This document shows positions 1-5,261 of a DNA stretch of 5,457 bases, in pieces. The position numbers and the translations under genes are program-made. The stretch is from NCBI GenBank assembly GCA_016866635.1, contig VGLT01000056.1, positions 1-5,457 on the forward strand. Direction: 5' to 3'. Under the pieces are notes generated by a model. The model was not told where the DNA came from and searched no databases. It worked only from the letters and a program-made list of their open reading frames with translations. This DNA is from Candidatus Uhrbacteria bacterium. GTDB lineage: Bacteria; Patescibacteriota; Patescibacteriia; 2-12-FULL-60-25. Every line of letters begins with the position of its first letter. Within the stretch, counting starts at the first letter, position 1.

Positions 1-284
1 GCGATCGTGCTGTGGCAGGCAAGAATATCTGGATGAAAATGTTGCGCGGTCTTGAGCAATGTGTGCGCGGCCAGGCACAGGCGTAAGGGATGTGCCGTGT
101 TCCCCATGGCCTTGTTGGGGAAGAATTTGGCGCCGAGCCGTTGTGTTTCCGTTTCCAGCCATCCGCCCGGAGCGCTCATCACCCCGACCTGATGGCCATG
201 CTCAATCAAATATCGCGAGAGTTGCGCCACGTGCGTCTGAGCTCCGCCGGCTTCAGATTTTGTGATGAAGAATAAAATTCGCAT
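1..284 (-). CDS. GT4-family glycosyltransferase, N-terminal part (runs off window)
   Basis: Reading the minus strand from the ATG at 284-282 gives 94 complete codons with no stop up to the window edge, so the 3' part of the gene is missing. The product begins MRILFFITKSEAGGAQTHV, followed by an amphipathic helix (AQLSRYLIEHGHQVGVMS) and a second strand (LGAKFF). This is the usual opening of a GT-B fold retaining glycosyltransferase of family GT4: a first beta strand, a glycine-rich GGAQ/TH loop that in this family contacts the acceptor, then 'YLIEHGHQVGV'. Known GT4 members transfer a sugar from a nucleotide sugar to a lipid-linked glycan at the cytoplasmic face of the membrane. The ATG lies 5 nt after the GT2 stop, so the two are almost certainly co-transcribed. 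Only a weak AGG precedes the start. The catalytic C-terminal domain (EX7E region) is outside the window, so donor and acceptor cannot be guessed. Confidence 0.88.
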   Translation of the reverse strand, partial: MRILFFITKSEAGGAQTHVAQLSRYLIEHGHQVGVMSAPGGWLETETQRLGAKFFPNKAMGNTAHPLRLCLAAHTLLKTAQHFHPDILACHSTI

Positions 285-289
285 ACCTG

Positions 290-1372
290 TCAACGGTGGG
301 GAAGCCGAGGGATTCCGCCTTCTTTCAACGTCCTATGCGCGTAGACCTTCTGACCAAACAAGCGAGCCCGCGCCCATCGCACAACCGATAACGGCAGGAC
401 GGTCGCGAGAAACGGCTTGAGGAGATAGACGGCGCACCAGAGCGGATAATCGCCCCGCTTGAGTGCGGCCAGGCGCGCGCGAATGGCAAAACGGATTTGC
501 GCGCGTTCCGATTTGAAGGAGATCATGTTTCTGGTCATGCGTTTTTGCATGAGGACCTCGGGGAGGTTCGCGAAGCGGGTTGTGCGCGAAAGGCGAAGCC
601 ACAGGTCGTAATCCTGCGCTTTTTTGTAGCGCTCGTCATAGCCGCCGGCTTGTTCGAGTACCGTGCGGCGGATCATGATGGAGCCGTGCAGGAACGGATT
701 GGTGCGGATGAGGGCGCGATGGAGCTGGTCTGAATCGGTGATGACAGCAGGTTTGCCGATGACCTTCCCGTCAGCGTCTATCCATTCAAAGGCCGTGCCG
801 ACCATGTCGATGGCTGGATGATTTTCCAGGAAGGTGAGTTGTTTGGCAAGCCGTTCGGGAAACGCGATGTCATCAGCGTCCATCCGTGCGACAAAGATGC
901 CCTGAGCTTGTTGCAGGGCGTCCCGCGTTTGTATGCCCTGAGCCTGTCGAAGGGCACCATGCGCCTGCACATCCTGCAGAAGCCCTCCTTTTTTGTCATC
1001 CTGAGGAGGCCGCACGGCCGACGAAGGATCTCTTGTCTCTTCGGGATCCTTCAGTTGCTTCGCTCCTTCAGGATGAGAATGAGGGAGGGTTGGTTCAGGA
1101 TGACACAAGGAATGTGTTTTCTCAGGATGACAAACGGCGGCAAGGGCAATATTCAGCGACTTTGTGAGACCTAGATTCGTCTCATTCGTGATCACTCGCA
1201 CGCGCGGATCGCTCGCCGCCAGTTCTTTCAAGATTTCCGCCGTTTCGTCCGTTGAAGCATCGTCCACAACGAGGAGCTCAAAATCGTGATAGGTTTGTCC
1301 GAGCATACTCAATATCGCCTCGCGCACGAACCGCTGGCCGTTGTGGACGCACAGAAGGACCTGGATTTTCAT
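290..1372 (-). CDS. GT2-family glycosyltransferase carrying an in-frame repeat insertion
   Basis: This 360-residue product has a GT-A fold signature. The N-terminus (VLLCVHNGQRFVREAI, residues 5-20) and VVDDASTDET (35-44) form the nucleotide-binding half. ARMDADD (162-168) holds the DXD motif that binds the metal and sugar diphosphate. QDYDLWLRL (253-261) is the usual acceptor-side motif containing the probable catalytic Asp. It would transfer a sugar from a nucleotide donor to a growing lipid-linked glycan in the cytoplasm; a basic, hydrophobic C-terminal stretch (about 298-345) may contact the membrane. In ordinary homologues the block NLGLTKSLNIAL is followed within about 8 residues by ARMDADD. 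Here residues 81-158 intervene, and they are encoded by repeats. Removing them leaves about 282-285 residues, a normal core size. An in-frame TGA two codons upstream means the gene cannot start earlier than the ATG at 1372. The Shine-Dalgarno (SD) signal is weak. The gene is GC-richer than those upstream. Family assignment is secure; substrate unknown, and activity with the insert is untested. Confidence 0.93.
   Translation of the reverse strand: MKIQVLLCVHNGQRFVREAILSMLGQTYHDFELLVVDDASTDETAEILKELAASDPRVRVITNETNLGLTKSLNIALAAVCHPEKTHSLCHPEPTLPHSHPEGAKQLKDPEETRDPSSAVRPPQDDKKGGLLQDVQAHGALRQAQGIQTRDALQQAQGIFVARMDADDIAFPERLAKQLTFLENHPAIDMVGTAFEWIDADGKVIGKPAVITDSDQLHRALIRTNPFLHGSIMIRRTVLEQAGGYDERYKKAQDYDLWLRLSRTTRFANLPEVLMQKRMTRNMISFKSERAQIRFAIRARLAALKRGDYPLWCAVYLLKPFLATVLPLSVVRWARARLFGQKVYAHRTLKEGGIPRLPHR
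899..955. repeat. Pair of 21-nt GCCCTGAGC...GGGC repeats, 36 nt apart
   Basis: Two 21-nt copies occupy 899-919 and 935-955. Both start GCCCTGAGC and end AGGGC, and they match at 18 of 21 positions, differing at unit positions 10, 14 and 16. Their ends form an inverted GCCCT/AGGGC pair. Start-to-start distance is 36 nt, or 12 codons. They are translated as ALRQAQG (residues 140-146) and ALQQAQG (152-158), separated by IQTRD. Each copy is exactly seven codons. The 935-955 copy contains a CCTGTCGAAGGG core close to a CTTGTCGAAGGG-type repeat that I recall as widespread in metagenome-derived genomes; this is recollection, not a search. Confidence 0.78.
996..1076. repeat. 81-bp palindromic element with TCATCCTGA / TCAGGATGA ends
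   Basis: The left end TCATCCTGA (996-1004) is the exact reverse complement of the right end TCAGGATGA (1068-1076). Inside is a second perfect 8-bp inverted pair, GAAGGATC (1023-1030) and GATCCTTC (1045-1052), around a 14-nt loop. A small GGCC-GCAC-GGCC hairpin sits at 1008-1019. The element is 81 bp (27 codons) and is read in frame as SHPEG...PPQDD of the GT2 enzyme. It carries no gene of its own. The design (inverted ends, nested stems, length divisible by three) suggests a non-autonomous miniature repeat able to fold as RNA or single-stranded DNA. From memory it resembles dispersed GTCATCCTGA...GAAGGATCTC repeats in environmental genomes; this was not checked. Confidence 0.8.
1052..1132 (-). 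repeat. Three repeat heads at exact 27-nt spacing (9-residue H-P-E units)
   Basis: On the minus strand the heads TGTCATCCTGAG, TGTCATCCTGAA and TCTCATCCTGAA begin at 1132, 1105 and 1078, exactly 27 nt apart. They are translated as CHPEKTHSL, CHPEPTLPH and SHPEGAKQL. Only the first 12 nt of each unit are conserved; the remaining 15 nt differ. So this is a regular array of element heads rather than a simple tandem duplication. The third head is also the outer arm of the 81-bp palindrome. The 27-nt phase keeps the reading frame intact. Confidence 0.78.
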
Positions 1373-1446
1373 ATCTCAAGATGGTTTTTCCAAGGGCTTG
1401 CAATGACGAGCGCCCAAGCAAGATGTTTCCCGCGGTATATTGATGG
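1373..1446. other. 74-bp intergenic gap at the composition boundary
   Basis: This is the only sizeable gap in the operon, lying between the flippase stop and the GT2 start. I see no convincing promoter, no GC-rich stem followed by a T-run, and only a weak 5-bp inverted pair (CTTGC 1397-1401, GCAAG 1418-1422) with a 16-nt loop. On the minus strand it contains CTCGTCATTGCAAGCCC followed later by CATCTTGAGA. This is loosely like the CGTCATTGCGAG...GCAATCTC type of dispersed intergenic repeat, so it could be a decayed repeat. Base composition rises from the flippase side to the GT2 side here. Confidence 0.4.
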
Positions 1447-2751
1447 TTAATAAGCCGCCATTATTCTCCGAATTAGTTTACTTTTTTCAAGAAATTTTTT
1501 TAAGGAGTCACGATGCACTGTTGCGAAGTAAAAGAAGATAAAACTGATGTAGCCGAACATGGCAATCGCAGACGTCATTCCCATAATTCCAAAGAACCAT
1601 CCGAGCGAGAGAATGAGCATTACCTCGATGAGGTTAGGGACGATTGTCGCAAAGGCGATCGCCCGATAGCGCAGGTGCGCTTGGAGAATCATTGCAGGAA
1701 TGATTGTAGGAATGCCAATCGGAAAGGCAAGGGCCAGGATCACTAAGAGAGGAATGGCCGCATGGAATTCTGTGGGAAGAAAAATGGTAATGTAGAGGAT
1801 GCCTCCAAGCGTTCCCGCAGCTCCCAAGAGCGTACTCAATGCGATCATCCCTGGAAGTCGTTTAAAGAAGATTTTTATGAGTGCCTCTATTGGTTGTCTG
1901 GCGAAATCCGCATAGAGAAGAGGAAAGATGAGTTTCATGCCGTTTGCCAACTGGTTACGCAAATCCCTGGCGACCGAAAAATAGGCAAGATTTGTAAGAC
2001 CGAAGAATGACCCGATCAAAACTTCGATGAGACGGTTTGAGACGGCCCCTGAGACATCTATGGGAATTGAGCGTAAGCCGAATGTGAGAGAGCTCTGATC
2101 GTAGTCATGGCGCTTATACATCTGCCAAAGAGAAAATTTTTTTACAAGCGTGATGAGCACCCATAAAGAGGCAACTCCGGCAAATGCAATCTGGAAAAGC
2201 ACAAAGATGATGATACTGTGGGTAAACCAAGCGATCAGAGCAGAGCCGATTCTTGCCACAGGGCTGGTCAGGATGGACCAGACCGCGTAGCGTGTGAACA
2301 TTTTTTTTGCGATAAAAACTTCGCCGATGCTCGATTGCAGCAGGATATTGGTAAAAAGATAAAAGGCGCTTGAAAAAGAGAGAAGGGAAAAGATCGCACG
2401 ATCTGTTCTGGCGAAAAAAAGGCCGAGCAGAATAAAGCAGAGAGAAACCATTGCGAGGAGTCGCGCACGTTTGAAAAGGGCGAAAAAAAAGGTTCCATCT
2501 TGTCCTCTTACCATCCCGCGTTTTGCTCCTTCCGTGATTTGCGGCGCCGACAAGCTGATTCCCCACGCTTGCAGGGCGAGCAAAAATTGCCATTTACCGT
2601 AATCAGCAATTGGAAGATTGGCTAGAATGATCGGCAAGGTCAGGATGGCAATAAAGACATTCGTTGCTTGCATGCCGGCCAGCGAGAGGATGCCGTCGCG
2701 TTTTTTCAAAAGCCAGGTGGCCATGTCGTAAATATCAGGTTTTGATTTCAT
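1447..2751 (-). CDS. Wzx-like oligosaccharide flippase (MATE/MVF superfamily membrane protein)
   Basis: From the ATG at 2751 the product is 434 residues with about 11-12 hydrophobic segments, the usual size and topology of polysaccharide transporters in the MOP superfamily. The first segments are at about 23-46 (LAGMQATNVFIAILTLPIILANL) and 55-72, with others near 99-114, 120-140, 177-203, 300-325, 332-356 and 384-412. Basic stretches such as KKRDG near residue 16, KKMFTR near 149 and the tail KKFLEKSKLIRR fit cytoplasmic loops. These proteins translocate undecaprenyl-diphosphate-linked glycan units across the inner membrane, which suits the flanking glycosyltransferases. A TTG four codons upstream (2763) is an alternative start: its GGAG lies only 1 nt away, while from the ATG it is 13 nt away, so neither is ideal and ATG was preferred. 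The start overlaps the preceding gene by 17 bp, suggesting coupled translation. The gene contains several 8-nt A/T runs (for example 2301-2308). Specificity cannot be read from sequence. Confidence 0.88.
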   Translation of the reverse strand: MKSKPDIYDMATWLLKKRDGILSLAGMQATNVFIAILTLPIILANLPIADYGKWQFLLALQAWGISLSAPQITEGAKRGMVRGQDGTFFFALFKRARLLAMVSLCFILLGLFFARTDRAIFSLLSFSSAFYLFTNILLQSSIGEVFIAKKMFTRYAVWSILTSPVARIGSALIAWFTHSIIIFVLFQIAFAGVASLWVLITLVKKFSLWQMYKRHDYDQSSLTFGLRSIPIDVSGAVSNRLIEVLIGSFFGLTNLAYFSVARDLRNQLANGMKLIFPLLYADFARQPIEALIKIFFKRLPGMIALSTLLGAAGTLGGILYITIFLPTEFHAAIPLLVILALAFPIGIPTIIPAMILQAHLRYRAIAFATIVPNLIEVMLILSLGWFFGIMGMTSAIAMFGYISFIFFYFATVHRDSLKKFLEKSKLIRRIMAAY

Positions 2752-3844
2752 GGAGGAAGACAAGCTCCGGGATAGGAATAAGTTCCTTGAGCATGCTTAA
2801 TCCCCAGACAAATAAGACGGTCCCATGGATATCCGGTTCATCCAGACCGCGGCTGATTTTCGCTCCGTAGTAACGATCGTTGGCGCGATGTTTATAAAAG
2901 GAAAAACCGCCAAGATTTGGATAATAATACTCTTGCCAGTCTTCCAGTGCCTTTTTGCAAAAGGATGTGGTGTCTCCGCGGCGGTAGGTATGATCCAAAA
3001 GACGATCGCAATAGCGCAAGACGAAGATTTGGTTGATTTGATCGCAGGCATCACTCATTGAGTTTGCCGGATGTGAGAGGCAAAGGTCAATCAATTTGTC
3101 GGTTCGGTTACATGGTAAGTCATCCACCACAAGTCCAGAGATCACTTTCATCGCGCCGTTGATTTTTTGTCGAGGTGACGGCGAGCCAATGTACCAAGCG
3201 CCATCATCGCGTTGAAGATCGTTGAGAAAGGAAGTGGCTGCCATGCGAGCCTGTTGGAAAGTTGGTTCATTGATGCGTCTCGACGTGTGAAGCAGAGAGA
3301 GAAAGAATAAGAGGTGGCTGAAATGGCCGCCCGCTCCCCAAGGGTGGGACCAGTCAAGATTGGAAAGAAAGCGTCTGATTTCATCCGGCCTAGTCGGAAC
3401 ATCTTCTAAGACGATGTGAGGCGTCACATCATGAAGCAGAAGGGCAGAGTATGCTTGTCGCGTTTCCGCGCGGATGTACTGCGTTCCGGAGAAGTCAGGC
3501 CATTGTCTGCGCTTGAGATGGGAAAGCGTGGAATACAAACGTCGCCGATGAAGGACAAACGGATCCACAAACGTTCCGTTTGGGCATTGAAATGAAAGAA
3601 GACGATCAATGATCGGTTGGATAATGCTTGCCTTCCGTTCCCCAAGCATGGCGTAGAGTTTAAGCGCGAAGATACTGCCTACCGGGTTCTGTTTCTGTTT
3701 ATCTGTAAAGGCATCGCCTGTTAAAGAATAAGAAAAATATCCAGGAATCGCTAAATCCTGAAGTTGACGCAAAAATTGCCCGAGGCTGTGGTGCAAGGAT
3801 GACCACCGATCTTTCGCGCAGGGTGTGTTAATAGGGTTTGTCAT
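2735..3844 (-). CDS. Uncharacterised protein with prenyltransferase/squalene-cyclase-like (alpha/alpha-toroid) features
   Basis: This 369-residue protein is mostly helical and punctuated by motifs like those of alpha/alpha-toroid proteins (squalene/terpene cyclases, protein prenyltransferases): FQCPNGTFVDP (86-95), LQRDDGAWYIG (210-220) and NLGGFSFY (310-317). Each is an aromatic-glycine turn after a helix, reminiscent of QW repeats. Other marked blocks are KINGAMKVISGL (227-238), CDQINQIFVLRYC (267-279) and GLDEPDIHGTVLFVWGLSML (333-352). There is no signal peptide or membrane segment, so it is probably cytoplasmic. I recall similar unassigned proteins beside TylF methyltransferases and flippases, but know no established function; a cyclase-, lyase- or glycan-binding role is only a guess. 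The ATG at 3844 was chosen because it overlaps the preceding gene by 17 bp. The frame stays open up to 3985, but that stretch lies within the well-conserved TylF gene and looks like an unconstrained extension. A TTG 16 codons downstream with GGTGG 6 nt before it is another candidate. The end overlaps the flippase gene. Confidence 0.75.
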   Translation of the reverse strand: MTNPINTPCAKDRWSSLHHSLGQFLRQLQDLAIPGYFSYSLTGDAFTDKQKQNPVGSIFALKLYAMLGERKASIIQPIIDRLLSFQCPNGTFVDPFVLHRRRLYSTLSHLKRRQWPDFSGTQYIRAETRQAYSALLLHDVTPHIVLEDVPTRPDEIRRFLSNLDWSHPWGAGGHFSHLLFFLSLLHTSRRINEPTFQQARMAATSFLNDLQRDDGAWYIGSPSPRQKINGAMKVISGLVVDDLPCNRTDKLIDLCLSHPANSMSDACDQINQIFVLRYCDRLLDHTYRRGDTTSFCKKALEDWQEYYYPNLGGFSFYKHRANDRYYGAKISRGLDEPDIHGTVLFVWGLSMLKELIPIPELVFLHEIKT

Positions 3845-4601
3845 TCTCGTGCAGATTTGTCTTGATGCCAACGCGTGCCGTGTTATCAATCCGTGCAAGG
3901 TAGATTGGGTGCACATCAAAAAATTCATCCACCGCTTTTTTTGCTCCCGCCCAGTGACCATAGTCATCAATGAGAAGCAGACCATTTTGGCTTAACAGCG
4001 GATAGAGGTGTTTGAGTTCGTGTTTCGTCGATGCGTACCAATCCGTATCCAATCGTAGGAGCGCAATTTGGTCAGGTTTGATTTGTGGAAGCGTTTCTTC
4101 AACACGACCTTTCACAAAAACGAGTTGATCGGTAGGGTATCCTGTGGCGTTCATGTTTCGTTCAACTTCTTCAAGACTCGCAAAGCACCAGTCATTTCCA
4201 TCTTTGCGTTTTAATGAATCCCATTTTGTCCTTGCTCTTTCGTTGTGTTTTGTATTTTGTCTATCATCTTCTGTTGGTTCCGCCATGCCGCTATAGGTAT
4301 CGTATAAGTAGATTTTTCTTGCTCGTTCACCAAAGACAAGACATGTCATCGCCGCGAGCATAGAGCTTCCTCCTTTCCAGACACCACATTCTACAATATC
4401 TCCGGGAATCTTGTTTTGTACCACATATTCGATGCCTTTATAAAGTGCAAACATTCGCTCTGGTGAGGTCATTGAATATGATTCGCAATGTTTATAGATA
4501 TTTTGAAATCTTTGATCTTCAAGAGTGATATCATTGGGGACTGTTGACGATTTAAATGGACGTCTAATTTGTTTCAACAATTTTTTCGTGATGTTCTCCA
4601 T
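3828..4601 (-). CDS. TylF/MycF-family sugar O-methyltransferase
   Basis: The 257-residue product matches the TylF (macrocin O-methyltransferase) family in length and motifs. GDIVECGVWKGGSS (67-80) is the SAM-binding loop, LYDTYSGMAEPT (99-110) follows the second strand, RLDTDWYAST (183-192) and IDDYGHWAGA (211-220) carry the paired aspartates that in TylF/MycF bind the divalent metal and help deprotonate the sugar hydroxyl. The leading block TLEDQRFQNIYKHCESYSMTSPERM (26-50) is also typical of the family, supporting the ATG at 4601 rather than the internal Met44. Characterised members methylate deoxysugars on macrolides. Homologues in polysaccharide clusters are thought to methylate a sugar of the glycan, the likely role here given the glycosyltransferases and flippase downstream. 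It is a soluble cytoplasmic enzyme. It overlaps the upstream methyltransferase by 38 bp and the downstream gene by 17 bp, which implies one transcript. The SD is poor (AAAAAG close to the ATG). Confidence 0.9.
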   Translation of the reverse strand: MENITKKLLKQIRRPFKSSTVPNDITLEDQRFQNIYKHCESYSMTSPERMFALYKGIEYVVQNKIPGDIVECGVWKGGSSMLAAMTCLVFGERARKIYLYDTYSGMAEPTEDDRQNTKHNERARTKWDSLKRKDGNDWCFASLEEVERNMNATGYPTDQLVFVKGRVEETLPQIKPDQIALLRLDTDWYASTKHELKHLYPLLSQNGLLLIDDYGHWAGAKKAVDEFFDVHPIYLARIDNTARVGIKTNLHENDKPY

Positions 4602-5250
4602 ACTTTTTGATAATCATGAAATATCCACCGTGGAATTTTCCAAGAAGGTGATGTGACTGAATGAATGGGAGTTCATCGAAGCGTACAAGCACGTCCAAGA
4701 GTGGGAGGAGAAAGATCACTGTCCAGTTTAACGGTTTTGGCAGAGATTTGAAAAAAATTTTCGTGTGGTCTGACATCACAGTAAAGAATCTCCCCATAAT
4801 CACAAACGTGTCGATCTGGCAAAGTCGTTGTTCGATTTCCTTCCTCCACTTATGTTCCGTCCAACGCTGGTAATCCGAAGGGTCGGCGTGAACTGCAGAT
4901 AAAAAAGGAACGGAAATGATCAGATACCCGTCGCTTTTTAGCACACGTATACACTCGTCGAGTCCGCGTTCTATGTCAGCAACATGTTCGAACAGTTCAC
5001 AGGCGCAAATGACATCAACGCTTTGGTTTTCGATCTGTTTCATATCGGCCACATCAAGGACGATGTCGGGGTTGTAAAATGGGTTGATGTCTGCGAAAAT
5101 CCACTTGTCTACAGACATTTTTGGTTTCTCAAAACGTCCTCGGGTTCGCCCACCAATGTCCAGCACGACACCAGCAAATAATGCTCGATATCTCTTGAGG
5201 AGATTATCGAGAAGTTTTCTCCGATAGCTTATCCAAATGAAATAACGCAC
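4564..5250 (-). CDS. Class I SAM-dependent methyltransferase (Methyltransf_11-like)
   Basis: The 228-residue product has the class I methyltransferase motif order: VVLDIGGRTRGRF (28-40) as motif I with a slightly unusual glycine pattern, ADINP (53-57) as the acidic end of strand 2, ICACELFEHV (81-90) as motif post-II, and VLKSDGYLIISVPF (103-116) before the substrate region HADPSDYQRWTEHKW (121-135). A hydrophobic stretch (WTVIFLLPLLDVLV, 176-189) may form part of the substrate site or touch the membrane. Such enzymes in glycan loci probably methylate a sugar or lipid-linked intermediate, but the substrate is not readable. The start is a GTG at 5250 without a recognisable SD. No ATG exists in frame between it and the TAA at 5289-5287, and the previous gene ends at 5262, 11 nt before, so GTG is the best choice. 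The gene ends in TAG inside the TylF gene, a 38-bp overlap. Confidence 0.85.
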   Translation of the reverse strand: MRYFIWISYRRKLLDNLLKRYRALFAGVVLDIGGRTRGRFEKPKMSVDKWIFADINPFYNPDIVLDVADMKQIENQSVDVICACELFEHVADIERGLDECIRVLKSDGYLIISVPFLSAVHADPSDYQRWTEHKWRKEIEQRLCQIDTFVIMGRFFTVMSDHTKIFFKSLPKPLNWTVIFLLPLLDVLVRFDELPFIQSHHLLGKFHGGYFMIIKKYGEHHEKIVETN

Positions 5251-5261
5251 AATGACAACAA

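Larger units (their letters stand above)
899..1132 (-). repeat. Composite in-frame palindromic-repeat insertion in the GT2 gene
   Basis: This 234-bp patch encodes residues 81-158 of the GT2 enzyme and consists of recognisable repeat modules plus short linkers. In coding order these are three TCATCCTGA heads at 27-nt spacing, an 81-bp element closed by the inverted TCAGGATGA, a degenerate CAGGATG copy (rc of 970-976), and two 21-nt units ending at 899. The encoded peptide is low in hydrophobic residues and rich in H, P, E, Q, D and K, so it is probably a flexible, exposed loop. It lies between the helix after NLGLTKSLNIAL and the strand carrying the DXD motif. The last repeat supplies AQG, which lines up with the A-x-G that normally precedes the Y-I-A-R-M-D-A-D-D strand, so the join looks seamless. 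Seen directly: the repeats, frame and position. Inferred: insertion into a once-uninterrupted gene. Confidence 0.85.

Noticed and set aside
59..275. Two plus-strand frames (59-265 and 90-275)
   Set aside because: They lie opposite the GT4 N-terminal coding sequence, which has clear family motifs; the plus-strand products have none.
290..292. UGA read as an amino acid (recoded candidate phyla)
   Set aside because: The GT2 frame and the toroid frame both end at TGA exactly where the next gene begins or has just begun, consistent with UGA as a stop.
996..1076. Insertion sequence or attenuator
   Set aside because: The element is 81 bp with no transposase gene, and lies in the middle of a coding frame, so it is better described as a miniature repeat.
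1052..1132. CRISPR array (regularly spaced short repeats)
   Set aside because: The repeats are about 10-12 nt with 15-nt spacers, lie inside an open reading frame, and no cas gene is present.
818..1174. Plus-strand reading frames of 118 and 93 codons over the repeat patch
   Set aside because: They are the reverse of the GT2 gene plus the stop-poor repeats, have no SD or recognisable motif, and oppose all other genes in the window.
1373..1446. Rho-independent terminator or promoter between flippase and GT2
   Set aside because: Only a 5-bp inverted pair with a 16-nt loop and no T-run was found, and no convincing -35/-10 pair.
2114..2593. A 159-codon minus-strand frame inside the flippase gene
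   Set aside because: It is an out-of-frame shadow of a membrane protein gene; the flippase frame explains the sequence fully with proper hydrophobic segments.
3845..3985. A 47-codon N-terminal extension of the toroid gene, from an ATG at 3985
   Set aside because: It lies wholly within the conserved TylF DTD/DDYG region read in another frame, its composition is not protein-like for this family, and the ATG at 3844 gives a normal short overlap.
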